DNA of 64,000 nt, from contig NC_088677.1 of NCBI RefSeq assembly GCF_950023065.1, positions 90,111,469 through 90,175,468 of the forward strand, given 5' to 3'. The first letter of the stretch is position 1. Each line of letters begins with the position of its first letter. Of the stretch, positions 11,901 through 25,164 are shown piece by piece. Below the pieces are notes generated by a model, which saw only the letters and a program-made list of their open reading frames with translations, made no database searches and was not told where the DNA came from. Both the position numbers and the translations under genes were made by a program. This DNA comes from Planococcus citri (taxonomy: Eukaryota > Arthropoda > Insecta > Hemiptera > Pseudococcidae).

Positions 11901-12877
11901 AAACCCGAAGTCGAGCGCTTACTTTTTCTTTTGCAAAACCGTAATGATTGTTAATTAGCTACCGACAATGTGTATGGTATGCAAACGAGAAGCGGGCGGC
12001 GAGTTGTTCCCGTGCATTGACTCGTACAGAGTACACACACACAGTACGAAAAAAAAAAAAACGAATAATCCGTAAGAATGAAACAATTTTTCGTCTGTCA
12101 ATCTGTATAGGTAGGCAGAGGTACTTTTCAAGTACGAGTACATAAACAAACTACGAGTACTCGAATTATAAATACGCTTATTCCGTTCGTGTGCGCGTGT
12201 AAACTTCATAATTATACGAATATGTACATTACATCGACTTAAATATCATAAGCGGTAGGCCAAGACAAATATAGCATATCATACGCACTCAAAGGTGACC
12301 ATACACCAAATAGAATAGGTAGAGACATGCCATTATTATAGTTACCGGTAGGTAGTTAAAAGGTAAAGATTTCCCATGTTGAACACTGTGTTTTCATTTC
12401 AGTGCCGCTGAGAGCCAATGTGGACATGGGGCAAAAAATTTGTTACACCTCCTCTCAGTCCTCTCTCCTCTGAAGCAAGTAGATATGTTTTCTTTCTTTT
12501 CAAAAAATAGGGTCGAAAATGAATTGATTGCTAAACAGAATTTTTCCACAAGTTTTCCTTCATGAAGACCCCCCCCCCTCCCCCAAAAAACGATAATTTC
12601 GGTTTTTTTCAAAAAGATGTTTTACCAAATCACAAGTTTTCGTCAAAAATAAAGTTTTCATTTTCAAAGTTTTTATCTTCGTGACAATTTTTTGAGAGAG
12701 GGGGTTTCTCTTCTGAAGAATTTTTTTTTGAGAAGGTTTTTCACAAGAAACTTTTTTTTGCAAGCAAAGCCTCAATGGGTAGTTTTTGTTCCAAGAAAAT
12801 GGGGTACTAATTAAATTTAATTTCAACAACTCAATTGGCTAAAATGTTGTGGAAATTTTAATTTTCAAAAATCTGCT
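8951..12877. other. long noncoding stretch upstream of villin
   Basis: No supported exon. The stretch holds poly(T) tracts (about 9220-9236 and 9771-9791), a (TACTCG)n run at about 10650-10678 and a (TGTTGG)-type run at about 10935-10962. A less AT-rich island at about 10450-11060 could be a promoter or first noncoding exon of a plus-strand gene, possibly villin. From 12400 on the DNA becomes low-complexity A/T and C-run sequence. Confidence 0.4.
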
Positions 12878-13060
12878 ATAGGGTGCTCCGTGATAACCAT
12901 TCAAAATGGTTCGAGACCGTTTCCAATTGATTTGGAGGGTCGAAAACAGGGCACAAACCAAATTTCAGCTTTCTCGGTCTATTGGTTAAATTTTGATTTT
13001 TTTCCCCATTTTTGACCAGAGTTGAATTTTTCAAGAATTCACTAAAAATTAAAATCGTTT
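12878..13060 (-). repeat. diverged fragment of the foldback family
   Basis: The words GAGACCGTTTCCAATTGATTTGG, AAATTTCAGCTTTCTCGGTC and TTTGACCAGAGTTGAATTTTTCAAGAATTCAC recur, diverged, at the shoulders of the three foldback copies at 14.3, 19.3 and 28.4 kb. This is an older relic of the same family without visible ends. The following bases up to 14330 contain no gene that I can support. Confidence 0.6.
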
Positions 13061-14329
13061 GTGAACTCACAGATTTGATCTACTGTTTCCAAATTCGTAT
13101 TCGGACAATAAGATCACCTCGATTCAAACCAGATGAACAATTATTTCAGCTGATATTCAAATTCCGTTATTTTAGATTTTTTTTTTTGATTTACCATTGA
13201 AAATAAAAGGACACAAGTGTAGAAGTGACTTACGTAATTTTTCTCATAAGGATTATAAAATTACTTACATTTTCACACGTAGGTTCATATTCTATCATTT
13301 TTGGAAGGAAATTTGTACTCACCTGAAACAAAGAAAAATTAAGGCGGATTAGTTATTTTCTAGTTATAAAATTTTATTATGTATTGATCAATCAACAGAT
13401 AAGTATACGATGAAATACATATTAATGGTCGAAGGCCGAAGTAAAAATTCTGACGATCTCCACGTTTAATAAAGAGCCTGAAATGAATATTCACAAAGGA
13501 AGTATCATAAAAATGGTAAAATTGATTGTGAAAATCACACAAAAATATCAAAAATTGATGGATCATCAGAAAACGACCAAAATTTTAGAAAAAAGACTCA
13601 TTGGGGTAAAATTTTGCACAGACTGCTCAAGTGCTTAGATTATTATTGAAAAATACCAAGAATTAATCGGAAATTCTTAAAATTTAATGGAAAATGTCAT
13701 GTTTGTTAAATTAACTGCTCCCCCCTCCCAATAATTGTAAAGTACGGGAAGTTGAATTCATGGTATCTAACGGAAGTTTTTTTTTGAAAAAAAATGAAAT
13801 TGGAAAAAAATTTGTATACAAAGTATTTTTTATTTCCAATCAAAAATATATAAAAAAAAATAAACGCATTATTGTATTTTTTCAATTTTTTACCACATTT
13901 TTGACTAAATTCACTATCTACTTTTGCACTATTTTCACTACCTGTTAGATACCTTGATTATAGAGTGTTCTGTAAAATTTGGCGCTGAGAGAAAGGTCAG
14001 ATCAACATTCTTATAATACACGAACACAGACCATAGGCACAGAGATAGGAATTTCTTTTGAAGAGCAGTGCGATGAGGCTTCAAAAAAAGGATGTTCTCA
14101 AACAAATGGAACCCTAGGTCGTTTCATTTCGAAATACGTCCTAGATTACGATGCAATCGCGTAAAATCGATTTTAACCTGGTCGAGCGTAAAATTTCCCA
14201 TGGCACTGCATCTGTTCTAAAAAATTTTAAAGAAACGAAAAAAGGTGACGAAAGATCAAAATTTAGAATAGTCTCTAGATCGGCTGGAGATAGTTCAAAT
14301 TACGAGTAGGTACCTAGCTACATTATGGC

Positions 14330-16070
14330 AAGCAAACTTGCCCAAAAAAAGTTGGCCTTACTCACAAAATGGCGGCCATTTTGATTGACAGGTCAGCCGA
14401 AATCGCAGATTTTGCGTTTCAACATAGGACATTGCACGACATTTTTCAAACCTTACAAAAGTAGATCGGAAGATCATGCAAAAATTTATCACCAGTCAAA
14501 ATTTCAAGTGCTTAAGTGCGTTTTTCGATTTTTGGTGAATTTTTGAAAATCGAATTTAGGCCCAAAATGAGGGAAAAAATCAAAATTTTACCAAATTGAC
14601 CAAGAAAACTGAAATTTGGGATATGGCCTATTTTCGACATGCCAAATCGATTGGAAACGGTTTCAACCCGTTATGAGCAGTTCTGGAGCCTCCAGCAGAT
14701 TTTTGAAACTCGAAATTCCCACAAAATTCCATCAAATTGGAGTTGTAAAGCTGAAATTTATTCTAAAAACTAAATTCAATACGCTGCGAAGTACTGCAGG
14801 TAAATTTCAAGTCGTTTTGGAGCCTCCGGCGACTTTTTGAAAATTCCTGAAGCCTCCAGCAGATTTTTGAAACTTCAAATTTCCCCAAAATTTCGTCAAA
14901 CTGAGATGGAGAGTCGAAATTCATTCTGAAAACTAATTTCAATACGCTAAGAAGTTGACTGCTGGTGGATTTCAAGTCGTTTTGGATCCTCCAGCGACTT
15001 TTTTGAAAATTCCTGAAGCCTCCAGCAGATTTTTTTAAACTTTAAATTTTCACAAGATTTCATAAAATGGAGATGAAAAGCTGAAATTTACTCTACACTC
15101 CAATTTTAACACCCTCTGAAGACGACTTTAGGTGGGTTCAAGTCATTTTAGAGCCTCCAGCGGCTTTTTTGAAAATTACTGAAGCCTCCAGTAGATTTTT
15201 GAAACTTGAAATTTCCCCAAAATTTCATCAAACTGTGATGGAGAGTCGAAATTCATTCCGCAAACAAATTTCAATACGCTACGAAGTTGACTGCTGGTGG
15301 ATTTCAAGTCGTTTTGGAGCCTCCAGTAGATTTTTGAAACTTGAAATTCCCGCAATATGAATTTATCAAATGGAGTTGGCAAGCTGAAATGTACTTCGCA
15401 GACTACATGGTGGTTTCAAATGGTTTTGAAGCTTCCAGCTGCTTTTAGGAAATTTCAATTTTCCAAAAAAACGCCATAAACCTTTCAAAAAGTCGCTGGA
15501 GGCTCCAAAACGACTTGAAATCCACCAGCAGTCAACTTCGTAGCGAGCGTATTGAAATTAGTTTGCAGAATGAATTTCGACTCTCCATCACAGTTTGATG
15601 GAATTTTGTGGGAATTCTGAGTTTCAAAAATCTGCTGGAGGCTCCAGAACTGTTCAAAACGGGTTGAAACCGTTTCCAATCGATTTGGCATGTCAAAAAT
15701 AGGGTGTACCCCAAATTTCAGCTTTCTTGGTCAATTTGGTAAAATTTTGATTATTTCCCTCGTTTTTGGCCTAAATTGGATTTTCAAAAATTCACCAAAA
15801 ATCGAAAAACGCACTTTAGCACTTGAAATTTTGACAGGTGATGAATTTTTGCATTGAAAAATTTCGTGCAAGTCCTACGTTGAAACGCAAAATCTGCGAT
15901 TTCGGATGACCTGTCAATCAAAATGGCCGCCATTTTGTAAGTAAGGCCAACTTTTTTTTAGACAAGTTTGCTTTAAAATGTTCCTTAGGATGTCCCATTC
16001 AAGAAAAAAGTTGTCCCGGAGGATTGGCAGGGGGGGGGGGTGCAATTACTCCTATTGTCATATGCCGGAC
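14330..16070. mobile_element. foldback repeat element, copy 1 (left end missing)
   Basis: The two halves are inverted copies of each other. The left half has GCAAACTTGCCCAAAAAAAG, then AAAATGGCGGCCATTTTGAT; the right half has the same in reverse near 15930-15970. Inside are several direct sub-repeats carrying GGAGCCTCCAGCAGATTTTTG. The right terminus reads TGTCATATGCCGGAC, identical to the other copies, but the outer 70 or so bases of the left arm are absent and no TA follows the right end. No transposase is encoded. Confidence 0.8.
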
Positions 16071-17029
16071 TGCAAGTGTATCAGCAGCCTACTAGCCGTA
16101 AATATTTGCGCAGGTATTTGTGTTTGGCCAACTAAAACTCTGATAATTGATCGACACATCGCACCAACTACCAAACATACGTAGGTATCCTTCGTTATTT
16201 CCGGCGGCGCCGAAAATTGTACGATTTAATTCGATTAGTACTCGTACGTGTATACGTAAATAACTATATTTGATACCGATACGAAAGTGACATAGGTAGG
16301 ACGCTCTTGATCGTTTATTCGAGGACAGTCCCGAAGTAGGTTTACGTAGTATTCGGTTTACGTAGACGTAGACGTAGACGTACGTTTACATACGTATTTG
16401 CGCAGAAAAGGAATTTTTGTTTAAATTTTTTCAAAACGTAGATAGGTATCGTGTTCTACGCGTACAAATAAACGTACATCGACCGCGATCGGCTGCTGCA
16501 TCAACTCTGCCTGCCTTGCACCAATATTAACGCCAGTACCTACCTAATTATAATCATCGTATTTGCGAAATATTCGATTAAATTCACACCTCGCATCGCG
16601 CCCAGTTTAAATATTTACATTTGGTTTAGTCATGGGAATAATAGTAAGCGAATTTCTCATTTTCACTATTTTAACAAATACAGTACCTCTACCTATCGTA
16701 TTATAGTACTCGAACTTGTACATAGCTACAAAACACGCATACCCATACCCAACCACCCACCACCCACCCACCAATCCACCAGCCGCACCGTATAGTCATC
16801 TACGCGTACATAGAAGCTAATTCGCCTATTTGCATATTTGCCTATTCGTGTATCTTACTCTCTCCGTAACTATGCGTATTTCTACGACTACACCTACTCC
16901 TACCAATGCAGAGTCAAAGGCCAACTAATCATCTGTCTGTTCTTCTTGTTTCGGATGTGTGTACAGCATTTGAAAGTGAAAAAGAAGATCAGCAGCAGCA
17001 GCAACAAGAGTAGCAGTAGCAGCGCCGCG
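16071..17029. other. region just upstream of villin start
   Basis: Contains a (GTAGAC)n run at about 16362-16380 and a CCCA-rich run at 16740-16790. An acceptor-like TGTGTACAG ends at 16966, so the first coding exon of villin probably begins at 16967 after an intron in the 5'UTR. An in-frame ATG at about 16954 lies before that acceptor and would be removed by splicing. Confidence 0.45.
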
Positions 17030-20000
17030 ATGCCCGAAGAAAACGAAGACTACGCCGCGGACCCGGCATTCAAACACATTCGCAAAAACGCAACCGGTTT
17101 CTTGATATGGAGAGTCGAGGTAATGTAAATATGTATATTTTATTTGTATACGTACATCTACATACGCATTCGCATCGTATGTATGCATTTCGATTGTGAG
17201 CGACGCCGCACCGACGACTCGACTCGTCGCGACGTTGTTAGAATGCTTTCCGAAAGTATATGGTAATTAAAATTTCAACTCGCCTTTCTCTGTTATTTTG
17301 CGCTCGTTGGTTCTCACTGGTTAGAACATGCAATTGGTGCCTCTGCCTTTGGATCAGTACGGAACATTCTACGAGGGCGACTCGTATCTAATATACGCCG
17401 CTTCGGAATTCGCCAAATTCGTCGGTCCACGAACCAAGGTACGAGTATCACTCGAATCGCAATTCCACAATATATAGGTACGAGTATCATCACTCATCAG
17501 TTGTGAACCCACAGGCGTACGAAGTACGAGGCCGTCTGGAAATCCACATACACTTTTGGCTAGGGGCTAAAACTAGCACCGACGAGTCGACGATAGCCGC
17601 TTACAAATGCGTCGAATTGGATACGTATTTGGGCGGCACACCGACCCAACATAGAGAAATACAAGGTCAAGAATCGCCCAGATTCAAAGGATATTTCAAA
17701 AAAGGAATAAGGTGAGAAATCCTATAATTCGTTCAAAAGCTCAGCTTCGAGTTTGCGATTCGAAATCCGATCATACGTAAAATTTTCGTCCATACGTGTA
17801 GATTGTTAAAGGGAGGCGTAGCGTCTGGCTTGCATCACGTAGAAAATACTTTCGAAGCTCGACTGTTTCGGGTGAAAGGACGTCGTTCGCCGACCATAAC
17901 GCAGATGCCAGCCATCTCTTGGGAGTACATGAATTCCGGCGACGTTTTCATCTTGGATACCAAAGAAGTAACTTTCGTATGGGTTGGCAGAAATTCCAAC
18001 AACATCGAAAAACTCAAAGCAGCAACCGTAAGTCCGTAGTTGTCGTATTTTTTTAAAGCTATGTACCTTATCACATTTTAATACGAGTACGGAGTACCTA
18101 CCAGTAAAATATGTACCGACTTTATTTATTGCTTTCAGGCAGGTCAAGAGATTCGCGACGAACACAATGGTCTATCGTTGGTATTCGTAGACGATGGCAA
18201 AGAAACCGAACTGCCGGACTCGGAAAGGACGGTTTTCAGTTTATATTTGGATACGAAAAATCGACACGGCTTACACATGGATACCGGCAGCGCAGGTCTC
18301 CCAGATGATAACGAGGCAGATTCCCTCAACGGCGGCGAACTGCGGCTTTACAAATGCGTCGACGAAGGCGGCACTTACAGAATATTCGAGATTAAAACTG
18401 GTAACCTGCATCAATCGGATTTAACTAGCAACGTAAGCCAAACTACGAGTACCTACTATACTACCTATCTATTCGAAAAAAAAATCACAAATAGGTACTT
18501 TTAATGCTACGCAGGACACCTACATAGTGGACAACCACGGACGAACTATATGGGTTTGGTTGGGCAAGCAAGCTTCGAAAAAAGAACGCATCGACGCCAT
18601 TCGCAACGCTCACGGGTTCGTGAAAAAGAAAAACTATCCCAGCTACATTCCAGTATGTCGAGTCATGGAAGGCGGCGAACCCATCGAATTCAGATCCTTA
18701 TTCTGCTCGTGGCGAGATCACGACGTAAATAACAATATCAGCAACGGCTGCATTTCTTCCACCATCGGTAAGTAATAGAAAATTCCTATCGCTCGTCTCC
18801 TCCATGTCCATTGACCATCCGATTGCAAATTCTTTGTTTATTACACGCGCTTATATAGCAAATAAGGGTAAAGCCATGCCGGCCAACTTGAGCACGCAGA
18901 CGTTACACAATACCCCAAAACTGGCAGCCCAATTACAGCTAATGGACGACGCGCACGGAAAATTGTCCGTATGGAGAGTGAAGAATTCCAGTCTGAAAGA
19001 AGTACCGTATTTCATGTACGGACGATTCTATTCCCGAACCTGCTACATAGTTCATTATAAGTATACGTACGACAGCAAAGAGTACCACGTCTTATACTGT
19101 TGGATGGTAAGTCCTAAGTACCTATACCTATTACTTCAAAATAAACAGCCCAACACCTGCATAAATCAACAATTTTTTGTTGCTGGAGAGGCTTGTGGTA
19201 GGAGCGGCCCTGGAGCTGGGGGGGGGGGGGTGTTCCAAATTCTTTTTCTGTATGCCAGGTCGTGTATGGTAGGGTATGACTTCGGCGATGACACGTATCA
19301 TCATTATATTCATACTCAAAGGCTAAAGTGCGTTTTTCGATTTTTTCTGAATTTTCGAAAATCCAATTTAGGCTAAAAATGAGGGAAAAAATCAAAATTT
19401 TACCAAATTGACCAAGAAAGCTGAAATTTGGGATATACCCTATTTTCGACATGTCAAATCGATTGAAAACGGTTTCAACCCGTTATGAGCAGTTCTGGAG
19501 TTTCCAGCAGATTTTTGAAACTCGAAATTCCCACAAAATTCCATCAAATTGGAGTTGTAAAGCTGAAATTTATTCTAAAAACTAAATTCAATACGCTGCG
19601 AAGTACTGCAGGTGAATTTCAAGTCGTTTTGGAGCCTCCAGCAGAATTTTGAAACTTTAAATTTTCGCAAAATTTCATCAAATGGAAATGGAAAGCTGAA
19701 ATTTACTCTACACTCCAATTTTAACACCCTCTGAAAACGACTTCAGATTGGTTCAAGTCATTTTAGAGCCTCCAGCAACTTTTTTGAAAATTATTGGAGC
19801 CTCCAGTAGATTTTTGAAACTTGAAATTTCCCCAAAATTTCATCAAACTGAGGTGGAAAATCGAAATTCATTCTTCAAACTAATTCCAATACGCTACGAA
19901 GTGGACTGCAGGTGGATTTCAAGTCGTTTTGGAGCCTCCAGCGACGTTTTGAAAGGTTGTATGACGTTTTTTTTGGAAAATTGAAATTTCCTAAAAGCAG

Positions 20001-22969
20001 CTGGAAGCTTCAAAACCATTTGAAACCACCATGTAGTCTGCGAAGTAAATTTCAGCTTGCCAACGCCATTTGATAAATTAATGTTGGGGAAATTTCAAGT
20101 TTCAAAAATCTACTGGAGGCACCAGTAATTTTCAAAAAAGTCACTGGAGGCTCTAAAATAACTTGAACCCACCTGAAGTCGTCTTCAGAGGGTGTTATGA
20201 AATTAGTTTGCAGAATGAATTTCAGTTTTACAACTCCAATTTGATGGAATTTTGTGGGAATTGCGAGTTTCAAAAATCTTCTGGAGGCTCCAGAACTGCT
20301 CAAAACGGGTTGAAACCGTTTCCAATCGATTTGGCATGTCGAAAATAGGGTATATCTCAAATTTCAGCTTTCTTGGTCAATTTGGTAAAATTTTGATTTT
20401 TCCCCTCATTTTTGGCCTTAAGTAAGTGGGATTTTCAAAAATTCACCAAAAATCGAAAAACGCACTTTGCACTTGAAATTTTGACAGGTGATAAATTTTT
20501 GCACGATCTTTCAATCTATCTTTGTAAAGTATAAAAAAGTTCGTGCAAGTCCTATGTTGAAACGCAAAATCTGCGATTTCGGCTGACCTGTCAATCAAAA
20601 TGGCCGCCATTTTGTAAGTAAGACCAACTTTTTTTTTGGCGAGTTTGCTTTAAAATGTTCATTAGGATGTCCCCTTTAAGAAAAAAGTTGTCCCGGAGGA
20701 TCGGCCGGGTGGGGGGGGTGCAATTACTCTTATTGTCATATGCCGGACTACAAGTTCGTCTCGAAAACTTGATAATACCAACCATCATTTTAATTACCTA
20801 CATATTTTTATCTACAAATCAAAAACTATAGAAATCACTTCGTCACTCTTCAACTATGAAGAACTATAGAGAAATTAGGGAAAATCCCGATTATAGGTAT
20901 ACGTAAACCTTATAGGTAGGTAGGTAGGTAGGTGTAGGTATATTGTGCATGGCAATATTAACGTATATTTTTTCCAACAGGGAAGCCATTCGATAAAGAG
21001 TGACCAAACAAACGCCATGTCATCTCTGCTTACGAAAAACGAATCCATCAATAACAGCGGAACTTTGGTTTACATTCAGGAAGGAAATGAAACGCCTCAT
21101 TTTCTCAGCATTTTTCGCGGACGTATGACCATATTCATCGACGAACACCGCGACGAAATTCCATCCAGGTTCCTATTGCACGTGATTGGAAGTCGCTATT
21201 ACGACAGTTACGCTAAACAGGTGATACATATCATTCGATAAAATTACATACTTTATTACACGCATCGCTTAGATTCAGACTCTAGCTTGCATTAGTGTCT
21301 TCAAGAATACCCCGATTAGGTACCTATACCATATGGCACTTGAGTGTTTCTAAAACGAATCTAAAGATTTTAGAAACACAGAAGTTTTTTACGCGTAAAA
21401 AAGGAACAGGATGCGGATATTCTTGAAGATCCTGTACTATAACGAGAAAATGTATACATAAACAGGAAATACTTCACGCATTATTCAATTTATACGATAC
21501 AATAATCGTATTTAGCATACACGATTAACATATAGGGTATGTATACGTATGTTCGTTCGGTTTTACTCACGAGTATTTTATGTTACGCACTGTTACTACA
21601 GGTACCCGCAAAAACATCCAGCTTAGACTCAAACGACGTGTTCATATTACATTGTAGCGATAAAATTTGCTACGTTTGGTGCGGCAAAGGCTCAACCGGA
21701 GATCAAAGAGAAATGGCCAAAAGCATAGCCAACAAAGTATCCTCTTCCGAAGAATTATTAGTCATCTACGAAGGTAAAAATTCGCAAACCGCAGTTAAAA
21801 AGTAACATCTCAATAGTACCTTGAACCTGTATCGACGTTTTTAGGGCACGAGAAAAACGAATTCTGGAAGCAAATCGGAGGTTCCAACGAGTACGCTCGC
21901 AATAAAAAAATCAACGTCGAGCACGAGTCACGTTCGGTCAGATTGTTCCATTGTTACAACGCGAGCAACAATTTGAAAAGTAATACCTACATTACATACA
22001 TTCCTACATCATTTTCAATCTACGAGTATATAAACTAAACGATATGTGTTTTTCTTCATATTTCTAAATTAAAAACGAATCCGAACGCGTAGCCGAAGAA
22101 ATAATGAACTTCCAACAAAGCGATCTCGTATCCGAAGATGTAATGTTACTCGACAATATACAAACCGTGTACGTGTGGATAGGTGAATTAGTGAAAAACG
22201 AAGAAAAGAAACACGCTTACGATACAGCCGTTGAATATTTGAAAAGAGGTAGGTAGAATCTACCTATGTGTATGTACAATCGTAAAAAACACGAAGAAAA
22301 AAATGGTAAAATAAAATCTCGCCATACACTATAATATCGTTCGATTGTTCGCAGATGCCAGCGAAAGAAATTTGAAAACGCCTACGATTGTAATTAGAGA
22401 AGGTCACGAACCAGTTACATTTGTCGGATTTTTCGAAACTTGGGATCACGAGATGCTCGACGTAAGTTTCAAATTTTACGAGTACAAAATATATGAACCT
22501 GCTAATGTACGAAACATGGTTCGAAAATACTAAAATTTCTCCGTTTTCGACTCTAGAAAAGGAAAACATTCGCGCAAATACGAACAGAACTGGAAAAACA
22601 GAATCCAACATTACACATACAGATAAAGTCGAACGACGACGACTACAATTTCGACGAATGTGAGAAATTTCCCATCGAAAAATTATTAATTAAAAATCCC
22701 GACCAATTACCGGCCGGTGTAGATCCTAGCCATAAAGAAGTACGTTCCAAACGCGATATTTATCGATACTTGGACCAAATATCAACAAATTTCGGCTAAT
22801 TAAAAATTAATTATTAAAATGTAAATCGATCGTTTGTTATTTTGTTCATTCGCAGTTGCATTTAAGCCACGCAGAATTTTTCGCCGTGTTCGGAATGAAA
22901 TACTCGGAATTTTGTCAACTCGCTCAGTGGAAAAGGGCGAACATGAAAAAAGCTGCGGGATTATTTTGA
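17030..22969 (+). CDS. villin (six gelsolin-type repeats plus headpiece)
   Basis: Fourteen coding exons give 842 residues: 17030-17119, 17325-17438, 17515-17711, 17802-18027, 18139-18432, 18515-18767, 18859-19106, 20981-21220, 21602-21773, 21845-21979, 22093-22248, 22355-22461, 22557-22739, 22856-22969. All phases close. The protein opens with the G1 pattern GFLIWRVENMQLVPLP and repeats the gelsolin fold six times (for example DVFILDTKEVTFVWVGRNSN in repeat 2). It ends with a villin headpiece that keeps the FAVFGM core, the WKRANMKK actin-binding run and the terminal GLF. Villins cap, sever and bundle actin filaments in microvilli and, in flies (quail), in nurse cells. The start is the first ATG after the acceptor at 16966, in a good context (GCCGCGATGC). 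Intron 7 carries a foldback transposon. The acceptor at 22092 is preferred because no AG precedes the earlier in-frame sequence. Vertebrate villin is 827 residues. Confidence 0.93.
19320..20748. mobile_element. foldback repeat element, copy 2, inside villin intron 7
   Basis: The DNA from about 19325 (AAAGTGCGTTTTTCGATTTTT) to the terminal TGCCGGAC at 20748 repeats the structure of the copy at 28.4 kb, with inverted halves and internal CCTCCAG sub-repeats. The outer part of the left arm is replaced by other sequence that includes a run of G. A TA follows the right end, as in the complete copy. It lies wholly within the intron between 19106 and 20981, so it need not harm villin. Confidence 0.82.
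20908..20942. repeat. TAGG-type microsatellite
   Basis: Short run of GGTA units (ATAGGTAGGTAGGTAGG and on), in villin intron 7 shortly before the exon at 20981. Confidence 0.85.
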
Positions 22970-23107
22970 AGAACAGAAAACGCAAAACGAAAATTACAAC
23001 TACATAAGTTTTTCTCGGTTTCCTAGTTGAAATTCGAGTCGCGTCTCTTGTTATCGTTATTATTTTTAATTACTCGGCATTTTCATTTTGTTATACATTA
23101 ATATACT

Positions 23108-23111
<4 letters not shown>

Positions 23112-23142
<31 letters not shown>

Positions 23143-23149
23143 AAATAAA
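23112..23149 (+). terminator. villin 3' end: A-tract and AATAAA
   Basis: About 27 consecutive A (23112-23138) followed by AATAAA at 23144-23149 and a second AATAAA shortly after. On the opposite strand a TTTATT at 23307-23312 is the likely signal of NGDN. The two genes therefore end within about 150 bases of each other. Confidence 0.65.
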
Positions 23150-23601
23150 GAAATAAATGTTATTGTATTTAACCAAATTGAACCGGTTCTGCTTTAATTT
23201 TCCGTTCATCTGTTCATCTAATCCATTGTGACCGAACAGTATGGAAACATTATATCCCATACACGTTTTTAAATAGCCGAAGGACGCTTTATAAATACCA
23301 GCCTTATTTATTAAGAATTTTTCACTTTTCATCTTTCCGCGATACAGGAAAAAACCATTCGTCAACGTATTCTTATCGCTATCCATCAGCTAAGTAATAA
23401 TCTCAGATTTCAGCTTTCAAAGAAGATTAATGCGTACCTAGACCTACGCTTTCGATAAATTCTAAGAGTTACGTCGAATTAAAAGATAGAAAAAAAAAGA
23501 AGAAAACATTCTAACAAAACGTTTCGTTTTACTTTTAAAATAATGTACAAATAACAATACGACGAGATATTGCGAGAGTACCTGCCCAACGAACACGATG
23601 A

Positions 23602-25164
23602 TCAACGAGTTCTTCTCTTTTTAAAACCTACGAAATGAAACCGAACATTAGTCGCAGAGCTGAGACAATCTACGAAGACAAAACATATGTAACGATAAAA
23701 TGAATATTACCTTTATTCTTTTTCACGGGAGTCTTTTTACGCTTATTAGAACGATCGGAGGTACGTTCATCGAGAGCGGATATGTCTTCGAATCGAGTAA
23801 CTTCGGTTCCCAAAGTTCCTAGTGTCAACGAAGCCATTTGCTTATCTCTGTGGCGTTCCTTTTTAGTGGTTGGTAAACGAGTGAAATAGGTTTCTTCGTA
23901 ACTGCGTAACAAAAAAAGAAAAAAAAATCAGAAACAGGTAGCAAGCAGTTATAATATTTGTCTCGACACTTGCCTTTCTCGCTCTTGTCTGTAATTCGTA
24001 CGTTTGTTACGTAACGTAGTAGTACTGGCGATCTCCAACGGTGTATCTAAATATTCTTCTTTCAATTCTTGAATAATCGACGTACTCAAAGCTCTTTTCT
24101 TCGCCTGCTCTAACCTTCTTTTACGTTTATCTTCTTCCCTCGAATCATCTTAAAACAAACATAAACGAACCGAATCAGCTTCGTGCACCAAAAAAGTAAT
24201 AACAAAACGATCGTTCTCGATTCTCAAAATACAACCAGTCCACTCACCGTACGGAACTGCGGCTACTTTCGGCGGTCTGTAAACAGCGTTCGCTTTAGCG
24301 TCGGCATTTTTCGCAGATTTTTTACCCTTGCTATTATCGTCTTCATCGAGATCTTCGTCGCTGCCTTCGTCATCTCCGTTATTATCGTCATCATCGATTT
24401 CGTTGTTTTCATCGTTTCCATCGTCGTTCTAACAAAACACGCCACAATTGCAGCGAATTTATAGAAAGTTGGTTCGTCGATTATCGAGAAAATTAAACCC
24501 AATTTTACCTGCAAGTTTTCAATTTTAGCGCGAAATTTACTCTTATCTACGACGCTACCGCCACTCTGTCCCGGTTGGGTCATTTTGATGTATTTTTCAA
24601 TTTGATACTTTAATTTCAACTCGAGCGGTTTCATCTTTTCCAGTATCACTCGAACTTGACCAATTCTTTCTGAAAAAATGAAACGATACTTGAGAAATAA
24701 ATATACAACATTGAACATACTATGGACAATCACACATAATCGTCGATTTGGGAATGTTTCTTTCGTTTACCTCTAGTTTGTGGATCTTGAATGGATAAGC
24801 CGCAACTTTTCTTCAACATTACAAAGAGCAGATTGCAGATATACGTGAACATCGTATCGGATTTGATATTGAACAGACTTACACCTTGCTACGGGGTTCG
24901 AAACAGATCAGTAATTTTATACGCGCAGGAGTACATTACTCGTATTTCATTAATACCATAATATTACCGTAGAAACATCGGTAGTATCTAGAATATTACC
25001 TTCGCATTGTACGACGACAGTAAATGCTCGTATTTTTCGAGTAATCCTCTGAACTTTTTACAAGTTACAGCAACTTCGTCGCACAGTTTTAACATTTCGC
25101 CAGTTTGCGAAGTCGACGTCGAGTTCGTATCTGGCGATGGCGATGCTGTCTCGCCGGAATCCAT
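23602..25164 (-). CDS. NGDN: neuroguidin (Sas10/Lcp5/C1D family)
   Basis: Seven exons give 338 residues (human protein 315): 25164-25000, 24888-24771, 24669-24509, 24428-24248, 24148-23974, 23901-23711 and 23627-23602. Phases close throughout. Residues about 25-150 form the helical Sas10/C1D domain (KQGVSLFNIKS, ELKLKYQIEKYIK). An acidic Asp/Asn/Glu stretch comes next, then YRPPKVAAVPYDD and the basic RRLEQAKKRALSTSIIQELK. The protein ends in the arginine/lysine tail GFKKRRTR. The family binds U3-containing pre-ribosomes in the nucleolus; vertebrate neuroguidin has also been reported as an eIF4E-binding translational regulator in neurons. Intron 5 begins with GC instead of GT (AG|GCAAGT, at 23973-23972), a known minor donor class. 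The tiny last exon of 26 bases carries only the tail. Villin lies tail to tail with it. Confidence 0.92.

Noticed and set aside
13979..14164. Plus-strand frame of 61 codons
   Set aside because: It opens at a TTG, has no acceptor or polyadenylation context and no recognisable family.
14616..15714. Several short frames on both strands with repeated peptide words
   Set aside because: They follow the sub-repeats of the foldback element and are not conserved as proteins between copies.
23066..23386. Minus-strand frame of 106 codons starting at an ATG
   Set aside because: It lies in the 3' flank shared by villin and NGDN, runs into the A-tract, and has no family match or splice partner. The AATAAA of NGDN falls inside it.
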